Shown here: one piece after another, positions 18,995 through 28,076 of the stretch
Layout of the letters: each line of letters begins with the position of its first letter
How positions within the stretch are numbered: the stretch's first letter is position 1
Translations under genes and position numbers: made by a program
The notes under the pieces: generated by a model
Told to the model about the DNA's origin: nothing
Database searches by the model: none
The model's input: only the letters and a program-made list of their open reading frames with translations
From: Halorussus gelatinilyticus
GTDB taxonomy: Archaea; Halobacteriota; Halobacteria; Halobacteriales; Haladaptataceae
Assembly: GCF_023238445.1 (NCBI RefSeq)
Contig: NZ_CP096658.1
Coordinates: 1,426,001-1,490,000 of the forward strand
Direction of reading: 5' to 3'
Length of the DNA: 64,000 bases

Positions 18995-19264
18995 TCAGTT
19001 CTCTACCTTCTCGACTATCCGCTCGGCCTCCCGCTCGGCTTCGTCCTCGTCGGTTCCCGCCGGAATCAGGACGCTCTCGACCAGCCAGTCGTCCTCGTCT
19101 TTCAGCTTCCCCGTCCGGACCTCCGCGCCCTCGGCCACGTCGCCGGCGGCGTTCTCGGCCCAGTCGGGCGTCCGGATGGTATCGAAGTCGTCCGGGTCGC
19201 GGAACCGGACGTGGACGTAGTCGTCGGTCTCCTCCACGATTTCGCCGTCTGGCGCGTCGGACAT
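18995..19264 (-). CDS. Conserved small haloarchaeal protein, unknown
   Basis: 89 residues starting MSDAPDGEIVEETDDYVHVRF and ending in a charged helix (DEDEAEREAERIVEKVEN). The first half reads as a beta-rich module (DYVHVRFRDPDDFDTIRTPDW, GAEVRTGKLKDEDDWLVESV), which suggests a compact strand-helix fold. No domain is recognised. It lies 57 bp downstream of the nucleotidyltransferase gene on the same strand and could be part of that transcript. Confidence 0.65.
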   Translation of the reverse strand: MSDAPDGEIVEETDDYVHVRFRDPDDFDTIRTPDWAENAAGDVAEGAEVRTGKLKDEDDWLVESVLIPAGTDEDEAEREAERIVEKVEN

Positions 19265-19321
19265 GACGGTGGCCGTACGACGGACTCGGGGAAAGTTCGA
19301 CCGGCCGCTGGAAGCGCTCGG

Positions 19322-20371
19322 TCAGAATCGACCCTGCTCGCGCAACTCCGCTACGACCTCGCGCACGCGCTGGGCCTCGTCCTTCGGCACGACCAGCACG
19401 CGGTCGCCGTACGCCGCGACGACCAGCCCCTCGACGCCGACCAGACTGACGTGGGTCCGGTCGTCGGCCGCGACGACGTTCTCCATAGCGTCGATGGTCA
19501 GACCGTCGCCCAGAACCGCGTTCCCGTCTCCGTCGGTCTCGACCACGCGCTCGATGGCGTCCCACGCGCCCACGTCGTCCCACTCGAAGTCGGCGGGTAC
19601 GACGTAGGCGTCGTCGGTCCGTTCCATGACGGCGTAGTCGATGCTGACGCTCTCGACTTCGGCGAACCCGCGCTCGGGGTCGCCCGCCTCCAGTGCCTCC
19701 ACGAGCGGTCCCAGCGGGGAGTCGCGCGCCTCCCGGAGCAGGCTCTCGGGCGTCCACGCGAACAGCCCGGCGTTCCAGTAGAAACCGTCCTCCACGAACC
19801 GCTCGGCGGTCTCGCGGTCGGGCTTCTCGCGGAACTGCTCGATTCCGGTGTGTTCGGTCTCCGAGTCGCTCGGCTCGATGTAGCCGTATCCCGTGGCCGG
19901 TCGCGTCGGCTCGACGCCGAACGCGACCAGCCCCTCCGTTTCGACTGCGGTCCGCGCCGCGCGCGTCGCGCTCGGCGCGAAGTCGCCCGCGACGAGGTGG
20001 TCGCTCGGCACGCAGAGCAGGACGCACTCGCCGACCTGCTCGCGGATTCGGTGGGCCGCGTACGCCAGCGCCGGCCCGGTGTCCTTGGCCTCGGGTTCCA
20101 CGAGGACGCCCGCCTCGGGGACCTCCTCGCGCACCGTCTCGGCGTGGTCTTCGCCGGTCGAGACGTAGATTTCGTCGGCGAAACGCACCCGCGAGACGGT
20201 CCGGGCGAGAAGGGAGTCGCCGCCGGTCGCGCCGCCCAGCGAGAGGAACTGCTTGGGTCGGTCGGATCTGCTCGCGGGATAGAGCCGGGTTCCCGTCCCG
20301 CCGGCCATCACGAGCGCGACGACCGGTCGTTCGAGAGCGTCGCCGGCGTCGGTGGAGTCGGCGTCCGACAT
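19322..20371 (-). CDS. Mannose-1-phosphate guanylyltransferase-like sugar nucleotidyltransferase
   Basis: 349 residues from ATG (MSDADSTDAG). The nucleotidyltransferase signature MAGGTGTRLYPASRSDRPKQ (about 23-42) has the PASR-x-x-x-PKQF arrangement of mannose-1-phosphate guanylyltransferases. CVPSDHLVA (metal/UDP-GDP pocket), GYIEPSD and FREKPDRETAERFVEDGFYWNAGLF are further family signatures. There is no C-terminal isomerase domain. It would supply GDP-mannose for glycan synthesis in the cytoplasm. The gene starts 2 bp after the stop of the 92-residue gene, so these form an operon. Confidence 0.88.
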   Translation of the reverse strand: MSDADSTDAGDALERPVVALVMAGGTGTRLYPASRSDRPKQFLSLGGATGGDSLLARTVSRVRFADEIYVSTGEDHAETVREEVPEAGVLVEPEAKDTGPALAYAAHRIREQVGECVLLCVPSDHLVAGDFAPSATRAARTAVETEGLVAFGVEPTRPATGYGYIEPSDSETEHTGIEQFREKPDRETAERFVEDGFYWNAGLFAWTPESLLREARDSPLGPLVEALEAGDPERGFAEVESVSIDYAVMERTDDAYVVPADFEWDDVGAWDAIERVVETDGDGNAVLGDGLTIDAMENVVAADDRTHVSLVGVEGLVVAAYGDRVLVVPKDEAQRVREVVAELREQGRF

Positions 20372-20373
20372 CG

Positions 20374-20652
20374 CTACCACGTCTCGATGCGGCCGTCGCG
20401 CACGTCTCGCAGACACCCATCGCAGTCGGGGTGGTCGGGGTCGAAGCAGGCCGGGCGGCCCTTCGGGTCCAACTCGACGGCCCGGCGCTCGGCGTACCGT
20501 CGGCAGACGATTCTGGCCTTCCCCTCGTCGTCTTGGGGGAGGTCGGCCGAGGCGGCTTTTCGGGCGTTGGTGTAGGCTCGCTTGGCGTCGGCGACCTGCC
20601 GTCCGGCGGACCGTATCTTCGACCGGAGGAAGCTCTCGAGGCGGTCGTCCAT
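20374..20652 (-). CDS. Small conserved haloarchaeal protein (DUF7091-like) with Cys pair
   Basis: 92 residues (MDDRLESFLRSKIRSAGRQVADAKRAY). Its first half is a basic amphipathic helix; the second half has CRRYAERRAVELDPKGRPACFDPDHPDCDGC, with cysteines and histidine that could hold zinc. It resembles a haloarchaeal family I recall as DUF7091; this is from memory. It is the first gene of the operon with the nucleotidyltransferase (2-bp gap). Role unknown. Confidence 0.7.
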   Translation of the reverse strand: MDDRLESFLRSKIRSAGRQVADAKRAYTNARKAASADLPQDDEGKARIVCRRYAERRAVELDPKGRPACFDPDHPDCDGCLRDVRDGRIETW

Positions 20653-20801
20653 TTGCTCGTCTCTTGGTGGTCGGAGGAAATAGGTCTGTTCGTCGGGTCG
20701 CGGTTCCTATCGCTATCGTCGGAAATTCTTGAGGGAACGAACGCTCGCGGGGTGCGAACGCCACCCTTTTCGGCGCACCCCGCGACGCTCGAACCAGCCG
20801 A

Positions 20802-21461
20802 ATGCTCCCGACCATCGACCTCCAGAGCTACCTGCTGTTCGTCGGGGCCGCGCTCGCGCTCGTGTTGACGCCCGGCCCGGACACGGTCTTCGTCCTCACG
20901 CAGGGCGTGAGCGCGGGCAAGCGCGAGGGCGTCGCGTCCGCGCTCGGCGTGAGCACGGGCGTCCTCGTCCACACCGCCGCGGCCGCGCTCGGTCTCGCGG
21001 CGCTCCTGCGCGCGTCCGCGCTCGCCTACGCCGCGGTCAAGTACGCCGGGGCGGCCTACCTCCTCTATCTCGGCGCGACGACGCTCTGGCGGGGCGACGA
21101 TCTCGACTTCGCCGAGCGGGCGTCCGCGGACGCCCGCTCGGTCCCCACGACCGGCTCGGACCTACGAGGCGGCTACGTCCGAGGCGTGACGGTCAACGTC
21201 CTGAATCCGAAGGTCGCGCTCTTCTTCCTCGCCTTCCTCCCGCAGTTCGTCGGGTCGGGGTCCGAGGCCACCGCCGAGATGCTGGCGCTCGGCGGGACCT
21301 ACGCGGTCCTCACGGCGCTCTACCTCGGGACGGTCGGCCTGCTCTCGGGCGGCGTCCGGTCGGCGTTCCGCGCTCGCCCGCGACTCGCCGACGGTCTCCG
21401 GTGGGTCTCGGGGTCGGTGCTGGTCGGTCTCGGGGCCGCGCTGGCGCTCGAATCCCGATGA
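20802..21461 (+). CDS. LysE/RhtB family exporter
   Basis: 219 residues with about six membrane helices. The N-terminal LVLTPGPDTVFVLTQGVSAGKREGV is the family hallmark (TPGPD), followed by YAGAAYLLYLGATTLWRG and VNVLNPKVALFFLAFLPQFV in helix 4. The family exports amino acids or related small molecules using the proton gradient. The cytoplasmic loop between helices 3 and 4 (about 105-130) is hydrophilic. It is divergent from the nucleotidyltransferase operon; the substrate cannot be inferred. Confidence 0.88.
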   Translation: MLPTIDLQSYLLFVGAALALVLTPGPDTVFVLTQGVSAGKREGVASALGVSTGVLVHTAAAALGLAALLRASALAYAAVKYAGAAYLLYLGATTLWRGDDLDFAERASADARSVPTTGSDLRGGYVRGVTVNVLNPKVALFFLAFLPQFVGSGSEATAEMLALGGTYAVLTALYLGTVGLLSGGVRSAFRARPRLADGLRWVSGSVLVGLGAALALESR

Positions 21462-21536
21462 CTACGGACGACCGCGGACGACCGTTGGCGGCTCTGACGC
21501 GTCCACTTTCACTTTCACTCCGGGGACACCGAGGTT

Positions 21537-21545
21537 TTTATACTA
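21537..21545 (+). promoter_or_regulatory. TATA box of the RPA operon
   Basis: TTTATACTA lies 20-28 bp before the ATG at 21565, in the position expected for a leaderless transcript; this supports 21565 over the in-frame ATG at 21604. Confidence 0.6.
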
Positions 21546-21564
21546 TAGCGCACTAACCCGTCGC

Positions 21565-22539
21565 ATGTCTCCCGAAGAAAACGACGCGGAGACGGATACA
21601 ACCATGAGCGATGTGCGCCAGCACGCCGAAGAGATACGCGAACAGTTCTCCGAACACTTAGACCTGACAGTCGAGGAGGTCGAGGACCGCCTCGACAACC
21701 TCGTCAACGAGTACCGCGTGCCCCTCGAGGAGGCCCGACGGAGCGTCGTCAGCCACTACCTCGACGAGGCGGGTCTCGAACGCGACGACATCCGGAGCGG
21801 CGGCGGTGGCTCCGAGCAGGTCAACGTCGAAGACGTGAACGAGGACGAGCAGTGGCTCAGCCTCACGGCCAAGGTCGTGGACCTCTGGGACCCCCGGAGC
21901 GACGCCGTCGGGCAGGTCGGTCTGCTCGGCGACGAGACGGGCACCATCAAGTTCACCAAGTGGGCCGACTCCGACCTCCCCGAACTGGAGGAGGGAGCGG
22001 TCTACCACCTCGGCAACCTCGTCTCCGACGAGTATCAGGGCGACTACTCGGTGAAACTCAACCGCACGACCACCGTCGAGGAGACCGACGAGGACATCGA
22101 GGTCGGCGACGACACCGCCGAGGTCGAAGGCGCGCTGGTGGACATCCAGAGCGGGTCCGGGCTCATCAAGCGCTGCCCCGAGGAGGGCTGTACCCGCGTC
22201 CTCCAGAACGGGCGCTGCTCCGAACACGGCGAAGTCGAAGGCGAGTTCGACCTCCGCATCAAGGGCGTCTTGGACGACGGCACGGACGTTCACGAGGTCA
22301 TCTTCGACAAGGACGCCACCGAGGAGCTGACCGGCATCGGTCTGCAGGAAGCACAGGACATGGCGATGGACGCGCTCGACACGACCGTCGTCGCCGAAGA
22401 GATGCGCGAGAAGACCCTCGGGCTGTACTACCGCGTGGCCGGACCGACGATGGGTCGGTACCTCCTCGTGGACGAGATGGAGGAACTGGCCGGGCCGACG
22501 GACACCGAGGACGTTCTCATCCGAGCGAGGTCGATCTAA
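21565..22539 (+). CDS. Single-stranded DNA-binding protein RPA (Rpa3-like)
   Basis: 324 residues. An N-terminal helical part (to about 75) is followed by an OB fold (QWLSLTAKVVDLWDPRSDAVGQVGLLGDETGTIKFTKW segment, about 93-175) and a second fold carrying a zinc motif CPEEGC...C-x-x-H (about 208-225, in RCPEEGCTRVLQNGRCSEHG). This OB-plus-zinc arrangement and the COG3390 partner gene directly downstream match the rpa3/rpap3 pair of Haloferax volcanii. It binds single-stranded DNA in replication and repair. The distinction from Rpa1 rests on length (Rpa1 is longer). Confidence 0.88.
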   Translation: MSPEENDAETDTTMSDVRQHAEEIREQFSEHLDLTVEEVEDRLDNLVNEYRVPLEEARRSVVSHYLDEAGLERDDIRSGGGGSEQVNVEDVNEDEQWLSLTAKVVDLWDPRSDAVGQVGLLGDETGTIKFTKWADSDLPELEEGAVYHLGNLVSDEYQGDYSVKLNRTTTVEETDEDIEVGDDTAEVEGALVDIQSGSGLIKRCPEEGCTRVLQNGRCSEHGEVEGEFDLRIKGVLDDGTDVHEVIFDKDATEELTGIGLQEAQDMAMDALDTTVVAEEMREKTLGLYYRVAGPTMGRYLLVDEMEELAGPTDTEDVLIRARSI

Positions 22540-22540
22540 C

Positions 22541-23209
22541 ATGAGTGGAGCACCTACCCGCGAAGTCGCCCGACGCGTCTTCGCCGACGAGTTCAACGAC
22601 GCGACGCACACGTTCAAGGAGTCCGACGAGGAGCGCGCCCCGGTGTACGTCCTGTTACCGACGGGCGCGCGGGCGAACCGCATCTTCATCGTCGGCACGC
22701 TGACCGAGACCGAGGACGTGGGCGAGGACAGCGAGTACTGGCAGGGCCGGGTCGTGGACCCGAACGGCGACCCGTTCTTCGTCTACGCGGGCCAGTACCA
22801 GCCCGAGGCCGCGAGCATGCTCCGCGAACTCGAAGCGCCCGCGTACGTCGCCATCACCGGCAAGCCGCGGACGTACGAGACCGACGACGGCAACGTCAAC
22901 GTCTCGGTGCGCCCCGAGTCCATCACGCAGGTAGACGCCGACACCCGCGACCGCTGGGTGGTCGAGACGGCCGAACAGACCCTCGACCGCATCGAAGCGT
23001 TCGAGGCCGACACCAACGAGTACGCCCGGATGGTCGAATCGGAGTACGACCTTCCGCTCGACCGCTACCGCGAATCCGTCGTCTCGGCGCTCGAAAGTCT
23101 CCAAGACGACCCGAACGCCGGCAACTCCGGCGCGGACGACCGCGACGCCGCCGGAACCGAGTCGGAATCGGCGGACGACGCCGAGACCGAACCCGAACCG
23201 CAGCCGTAG
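22541..23209 (+). CDS. RPA-associated protein (COG3390, Rpap3-like)
   Basis: 222 residues starting 1 bp after the RPA stop. REVARRVFADEFNDATHTFKESD, YVLLPTGARANRIFIVGTLTETE and FVYAGQYQPEAASMLRE are signatures of the COG3390 family, which carries an OB fold and works with the cognate RPA. In Haloferax these proteins are co-expressed and genetically linked to their RPA partner. The tail from about residue 185 is acidic low-complexity. It is certainly in the same operon as the RPA gene. Confidence 0.9.
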   Translation: MSGAPTREVARRVFADEFNDATHTFKESDEERAPVYVLLPTGARANRIFIVGTLTETEDVGEDSEYWQGRVVDPNGDPFFVYAGQYQPEAASMLRELEAPAYVAITGKPRTYETDDGNVNVSVRPESITQVDADTRDRWVVETAEQTLDRIEAFEADTNEYARMVESEYDLPLDRYRESVVSALESLQDDPNAGNSGADDRDAAGTESESADDAETEPEPQP

Positions 23210-23340
23210 CCTGCGGTTCGGTCGCCGCGGCGCGGACGAATCGACGTGCAACCGACTTTCGAGGGGGTAAGCGGACCGACTTACGGGGGTGAGTGGGAGA
23301 CAGGAGATAGCGAAACCACGGGAGAACAGTGCTACGAGTA

Positions 23341-23396
23341 GCCCAGCGACCGCGCGCCGAAACGCGCCGGGTGGGACCAGCACCCGAACGCTGGGC
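23341..23396 (+). ncRNA. Predicted three-way-junction RNA element
   Basis: An outer 8-bp helix (GCCCAGCG 23341-23348 with CGCTGGGC 23389-23396) encloses two hairpins: GCGCG/CGCGC (23352-23356 with 23363-23367, 6-nt loop) and CGGGTG/CACCCG (23368-23373 with 23381-23386, 7-nt loop). It ends 24 bp before the zinc-finger gene at 23420 and could be a leader element or an independent RNA. It does not match any riboswitch class I know. Confidence 0.35.
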
Positions 23397-23419
23397 GTGC
23401 CCCGAAACGAGCAAGCCCA

Positions 23420-23707
23420 ATGGCCACGAACACGCCACGGTCACAAGAAAGTACCGAGACCGTCACCGGACCTCACGTCGGCAGGGACAGCGACGGCGAC
23501 CTCGACCACCGCTACTGGCGGTGCGAGCGATGCGGCCTCGAAACCACCGACCGGCGACTCCGCGAGGGATGTTTCCGCTGCGGTGGACGAGTACGCGACG
23601 AGGAACCCGGTGGCGAGGAGAAACGCGACGGAGCGAGCGGGAGCGAGGTCGCCGACGCGCAACTCGGCGATCGACGACCCGCCGACGGAGCGAGGACGGA
23701 TGGTTGA
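23420..23707 (+). CDS. Small zinc-finger protein
   Basis: 95 residues. The centre has WRCERCGLETTDRRLREGCFRCGG (residues 33 to 56), i.e. two C-x2-C knuckles 16 residues apart, a compact zinc ribbon; the ends are hydrophilic and disordered-looking. Haloarchaea encode many such small CPxCG-related proteins, several of which affect biofilm and motility in Haloferax. The gene overlaps the next one by 8 bp, so the two are co-translated. The third-position GC bias supports coding. Confidence 0.6.
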   Translation: MATNTPRSQESTETVTGPHVGRDSDGDLDHRYWRCERCGLETTDRRLREGCFRCGGRVRDEEPGGEEKRDGASGSEVADAQLGDRRPADGARTDG

Positions 23708-24080
23708 CGAGCGCGCGTCGCCGAGCGCCGGCTGGCGCGAAGTGTACCACGAGATGGACGCCGACCCGAACGTCGAGGCGGCGACTCGCTCCTGTCCGGA
23801 CTGCGGGCAGACGTGCGAGAACGTCCTCCGGGAGGTGTACGAGTGCGAGGAACACGGCGTCTTCCGGGCGTCGGCGGACGGTAGCGAGAGCGCCGACGCC
23901 GAGAGCGACGGGAGTTCGGACGCACGGGAGGACGCCGACCGCGAGGGACGACGCCGCGCGGACGGACCGGAGCGGCGGCACGCCGACCGCGACGGTTCCG
24001 AGGCGAGTCGTCGCGCACGCGACGACTCGCCGGACGCTAAGGAGACCTACCGCGCACGCGGGCCGGTCGGAAGCGACTGA
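23700..24080 (+). CDS. Small zinc-finger protein with disordered acidic/basic tail
   Basis: 126 residues from ATG at 23700 (MVDERASPSAGWREVYHEMD). Residues 31 to 55 hold CPDCGQTCENVLREVYECEEHGVF, with C-x2-C and a C-x2-H pair that could form a treble-clef-like knuckle. The remaining 70 residues are a low-complexity mix of Asp, Glu, Arg and Ser. It overlaps the previous zinc-finger gene by 8 bp. No function can be given. Confidence 0.6.
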   Translation: MVDERASPSAGWREVYHEMDADPNVEAATRSCPDCGQTCENVLREVYECEEHGVFRASADGSESADAESDGSSDAREDADREGRRRADGPERRHADRDGSEASRRARDDSPDAKETYRARGPVGSD

Positions 24081-24161
24081 GCGGCCCGAAAGACAGATTT
24101 GTATTTTCTACTAACTGTATGAATTGCTTAAAGAACGGTAGCGTTAGCCGAACTAACCGAT

Positions 24162-25817
24162 TCACTCCAGCGACTCGCCGAGCGCGTCCTCGACTCGTTC
24201 AGTCAGGAGCCCCGACGCGACGAGCGCGTCGGCCCGCTCGACGTCCTCGTGGAGCGGGCGGTCCTCGACCAGCGGCGGCACCACGTCGCGGACGGCTTCG
24301 TAGGCCGCGCCCGTGCCGACGCCGTGCGAGAGGTCGTCGTCCAGAAACTCCGCGGCCTGCGCGCCACAGAGCAGTTCGATGCCGACCACGGTGAGGGCGT
24401 TCTCCACCGCGGCGCGCGCGTCGAACGCCGACTGGGCGCTCATGCTCACGTGGTCCTCCTGATTCCCGCTGACCGGCGTGTTGTCCATCGAGGGCCGCCC
24501 GGTCGCGCGGTTCTCGTTGACGAGCGCCGCGGCGGTGTACTGGGCTATCATGTACCCCGAGCGCAGACCGCTCCCCTCGGTGAGGAACGGCGGCAGGTGC
24601 GGCTCTTGGACGTTCGGGTTGAGCATCCGGTCCACGCGGCGCTCGCAGATGGCCGCGAGTTCGGTAATCGCGTTCGTCAGGTAGTCCAGCGGGAGCGCGA
24701 GCGGGTCGCCGTGGAAGTTGCCGCCCGACAGCACCGCGGCGTTCTCGGTCCCCGACGCGCGCTCGTCGGCGTCGGCCGCGTCGAAGATGAGCGGGTTGTC
24801 GGTGGCGCTGTTCAGTTCGACCTCGACGGCCTCCCGCAGATGGCGAATCGCGTCCCTGACCGCGCCGTGGACCTGCGGCAGGCACCGAATCGAGTAGGCG
24901 TCCTGCACCCGGTCGCAGTTGCGGTGGGACTCGACCACCTCGGAGTCCTCGGTCAGGCGCTTGACGTTCCGGGCGCTCTCGGCGTGGCCCGCGTGGGGCC
25001 GGACCGCGGCGATGGACTCGTCGGCCGACGCGGTCGTTCCCATCGTCACCTCGGTCGTGAGCGCGCCCGCTACGTCACCCGCCCGGACCGCACGCTCGGC
25101 GTCCACGACCGCGAGCGCGGCCAGTCCCGCCGAGAGTTGCGTGCCGTTGATGAGCGCGAGACCCTCCTTGGCGCGGAGCGTGAGGGGGTCGAGACCGGCG
25201 GTAGCGAGCGCCTCGTCGCCCGGCAGTCGTTCGGTCCGGCGCTCGCCGTCGTCGGTCTCGATTTCCACCTCGGCCTCGCCCTCGCCGACGAGGACGAGCG
25301 CGAGGTGTGCGAGCGGCGCGAGGTCGCCGCTCGCGCCGAGGCTTCCGCGCGACTTGACGACCGGGTGGACGCGCTCGTCGAGCATCGTCACGAGGTGGTC
25401 CACCACGACTTCCCGGACCCCGGAGTAGCCCTTGGCGAGCGCGTTGACCCGGCCGAGGAGCATCGCTCGTACCTCCTCGGTGGTCAGTTCGCGGCCCGCG
25501 CCCGCGGCGTGGCTCCTGACGAGGTTCAGCTGTAACTGCTCGATGTCCTCGCGCGGGATACGCTCGTCCACGAGTTCGCCGAACCCGGTGTTGAGTCCGT
25601 AGACGACTTCGCCGCTCTCGACCACCTCCTCGACGCGCTCTCTGGCGGTCCGAATCTTTTCTCTCGTCTCGTCCGTTACCACGACCGGCGCGTCCTCGCG
25701 TGCGACCCGAGCGACGTCCTCGGGCGTGAGGTTCTCGCCGTCGGCGAGTACCGGCCCGGCGTCCGAATCCGATTCCGGTCCGCCGTCGCCGTCCGACCCT
25801 GCGCCGTCGTCACCCAC
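24162..25817 (-). CDS. hutH: Histidine ammonia-lyase
   Basis: 551 residues, about 40 longer than bacterial HutH because of an acidic N-terminal extension. The MIO prosthetic group forms from A-S-G at 162-164 within SRGSLGASGDLAPLAHLAL. VVYGLNTGFGELV near residue 71 and YMIAQYTAAALVNENR (C-terminal half) are further signatures. It converts histidine to urocanate and ammonia, the first step of the hut pathway. It is the last gene of hutU-G-I-H and overlaps hutI by 8 bp. Confidence 0.96.
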   Translation of the reverse strand: MGDDGAGSDGDGGPESDSDAGPVLADGENLTPEDVARVAREDAPVVVTDETREKIRTARERVEEVVESGEVVYGLNTGFGELVDERIPREDIEQLQLNLVRSHAAGAGRELTTEEVRAMLLGRVNALAKGYSGVREVVVDHLVTMLDERVHPVVKSRGSLGASGDLAPLAHLALVLVGEGEAEVEIETDDGERRTERLPGDEALATAGLDPLTLRAKEGLALINGTQLSAGLAALAVVDAERAVRAGDVAGALTTEVTMGTTASADESIAAVRPHAGHAESARNVKRLTEDSEVVESHRNCDRVQDAYSIRCLPQVHGAVRDAIRHLREAVEVELNSATDNPLIFDAADADERASGTENAAVLSGGNFHGDPLALPLDYLTNAITELAAICERRVDRMLNPNVQEPHLPPFLTEGSGLRSGYMIAQYTAAALVNENRATGRPSMDNTPVSGNQEDHVSMSAQSAFDARAAVENALTVVGIELLCGAQAAEFLDDDLSHGVGTGAAYEAVRDVVPPLVEDRPLHEDVERADALVASGLLTERVEDALGESLE

Positions 25818-27084
25818 GGTGGACCACCTCCCCGCCCTTCAGGACGGTATCGACCGCGTTCACGCCGAAGTTGTACGGGACGTGGACGTAGCTCGGCGCG
25901 TCGAGAATCGCCAAATCGCCGGGTGCGCCCTCGTGCAGGGTGCCGACCGATTCGGGCAGGTCGAGCGCGCCGGCCGCGTTCGTCGTCGCGGCGCGAAGGG
26001 ACTCTGCGGGCGTCATCCCCATCTCGACGCAGGATAGCGACGTTGCGAAGCCCATGCTCTGGCTGTAGCAGTTCGGGTTGAAGTCGGTCGCAATCGCCAC
26101 GTCCGCGCCCGCGTCGAGGAAGGCCCGCGCGTCGGCGTACGCCGCCCCGAGACCGAAGGCGGTGCCGGGCAGCAGGACCGGCACCACGTCGTTCTCCACG
26201 AGCGCCGCGATGTCCCCCTCGGTCGAGTGGAGCAGGTGGTCGGCGCTGGTGGCCCCGATATCCGCCGCCAACTGGGTCCCGCCGATGTGAGCCAACTCCT
26301 CGGCGTGAACCTTCGGCGTCAGTCCGGCGTCCTTCCCGGCCTCCAAGACGCGGCGGGACTGCTCGACGTCGAAGACGCCTTCCTCGCAGAACACGTCGCA
26401 GAACTCCGCGATGTCCTGGGACTCTACCGCCGGAATCTGGTCGTTCACGACCTCCGCCACGTAGTCGTCGGTCTCCCGGCCCTCGGGCACCGCGTGAGCG
26501 CCCATGAACGTCGGGACCACGTCCACGGCGTGGCGGTCGTCCGCCCGGTCGATGACCTCCAGCATCCGGAGTTCGGTCTCGGTGTCGAGTCCGTACCCCG
26601 ACTTTATCTCCACCGTCGTCGTCCCGTGGGCCAGCATCGCGTCGAGGTGCGAGAGGAGATCGTCGAGCAGTTGCTCGTCGCCGGCCTCGCGGGTCGCCCT
26701 GACGGTTCGGAGGATGCCGCCGCCCTCCGACAAAATCTCCTGATAGGACTTGCCGCGCAGTTTGGCCTCGAACTCGTCCGAGCGGTCGCCCGCGAACAGC
26801 GCGTGGGTGTGCGGGTCCACGAACCCCGGAATCACCGACTTGCCGGTCGCGTCCACCGCGTATGCCGCGTTCTCCGGCGGGAACTCGCGGGTCACGGGTC
26901 CCGAGGGACCGACTCGCGCGACCTCGCCGTCTTCGATGGCGACGGCGGCGTCTTCGTAGACGCCGAGGTTCGCGGTCTCGTCCGCGGGTGTCTCCCCCTC
27001 GCTACTCGCGCGCTCAGCGTTCTCCTCGTCCGGTTCGAGCGTGACGATTTCGGCGGCGTCGTAGACGACTGCCGTGAGCGTCAT
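25810..27084 (-). CDS. hutI: Imidazolonepropionase
   Basis: 424 residues from ATG ([20 protein letters not shown]). Amidohydrolase-fold signatures are [22 protein letters not shown] (metal-binding HxH), [32 protein letters not shown] and [13 protein letters not shown] (metal-binding Asp). It hydrolyses imidazolonepropionate to formiminoglutamate, step three of histidine breakdown. A short acidic insertion (about 22-38) is lineage-specific. It overlaps hutH and hutG by 8 and 4 bp. Confidence 0.96.
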   Translation of the reverse strand: MTLTAVVYDAAEIVTLEPDEENAERASSEGETPADETANLGVYEDAAVAIEDGEVARVGPSGPVTREFPPENAAYAVDATGKSVIPGFVDPHTHALFAGDRSDEFEAKLRGKSYQEILSEGGGILRTVRATREAGDEQLLDDLLSHLDAMLAHGTTTVEIKSGYGLDTETELRMLEVIDRADDRHAVDVVPTFMGAHAVPEGRETDDYVAEVVNDQIPAVESQDIAEFCDVFCEEGVFDVEQSRRVLEAGKDAGLTPKVHAEELAHIGGTQLAADIGATSADHLLHSTEGDIAALVENDVVPVLLPGTAFGLGAAYADARAFLDAGADVAIATDFNPNCYSQSMGFATSLSCVEMGMTPAESLRAATTNAAGALDLPESVGTLHEGAPGDLAILDAPSYVHVPYNFGVNAVDTVLKGGEVVHRG

Positions 27085-28076
27085 CGTCGCCCTCCCGCCG
27101 AGGAGTGTCCGTCGGTCGCGTCGCTCGACTCTCCGCTCGGCCGGGCGCTCAGCAGGTGGGCGACGGCGCGCGCCCCCGCGGTCGCGGTCAGGTTCGCCGT
27201 GCCCGACTCCAGCGCGGGGGCGCACTCCACGACCTCGAACCCGGCGAGGCGGTCCTCGGCACCCGCGAGGCGGAGCATCCGGAACAACTCGCGCGAGGAG
27301 ACGCCGCCGGGAGTCGGCGCGCTCACGCCGGGCGCGGCCGAGGCGTCCAACACGTCCAAATCGACGCTGACGTAGAGTCGGTCCACGTCCTCCATCGCGT
27401 CCAGCGCGCGGTCGATGGCCTCCACCTCGTCGTCGCCGACCTCCTCGGCCGTGACGACCTCGCCGCCCCGCTCGCGGACGTACTCGGCGTAGTCGGTCGA
27501 GGTCTCGAAGTGGCGCGCACCGACGCAGGCGTAGGCGTCCAACCCCTCGTCGTAGAGTTGGCGATAGGGCGTCCCGCTGGTCGGGCCGCGGTCCTCTCGG
27601 ACCTCCCGCACGTCGAGGTGCGCGTCGAAGTTGATGACGCCGAGCGACCCGTCGTCCAGCAGTGGCGCGGCGTTCGGGTAGGTCATCGAGTTGTCGCCCC
27701 CGAGGAAGACGGGGAAGGCGTCGGTGTCGTGGACGCGCTCGGCGACCGTCCGGACGCGGGCTTGGAGGTCGGCGACCGATTGCTCGTCTGGATCGCTGTC
27801 GCCTAAGGTTACGTCGCCGAGGTCGGCCACGGAACCCACCGGCCCGGCGTCGAAGTGGTGGGTCTTGGTTCCCGCGAGGTGCTGGCGGAGCGCCGCCGGC
27901 CCCTCGCTCGCGCCCGTCCGGCCGATGACCGCCCGGTCGAACGGTTCGCCGACCAGCACGGCGTCGAAGCGGTCGGCGTCGTCGATACTCGCGAGTTCGA
28001 CCACGTGGCCGAACTGTTCGTCGTGTAGGTCGTTCGAGGGTCCCATCCAGTCGAAGGTGTGTCTGCAGTCGGTCAT
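27081..28076 (-). CDS. hutG: Formimidoylglutamase (ureohydrolase family)
   Basis: 331 residues. The manganese-binding signatures of the arginase/agmatinase superfamily are present: [23 protein letters not shown] and [19 protein letters not shown]. The first of these has Asn in place of the usual His of GGDHS, as often seen in HutG. Context decides the substrate: it lies between hutU and hutI, so it hydrolyses N-formimino-glutamate to glutamate and formamide. The C-terminal 20 residues are a polar tail. Confidence 0.92.
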   Translation of the reverse strand: MTDCRHTFDWMGPSNDLHDEQFGHVVELASIDDADRFDAVLVGEPFDRAVIGRTGASEGPAALRQHLAGTKTHHFDAGPVGSVADLGDVTLGDSDPDEQSVADLQARVRTVAERVHDTDAFPVFLGGDNSMTYPNAAPLLDDGSLGVINFDAHLDVREVREDRGPTSGTPYRQLYDEGLDAYACVGARHFETSTDYAEYVRERGGEVVTAEEVGDDEVEAIDRALDAMEDVDRLYVSVDLDVLDASAAPGVSAPTPGGVSSRELFRMLRLAGAEDRLAGFEVVECAPALESGTANLTATAGARAVAHLLSARPSGESSDATDGHSSAGGRR

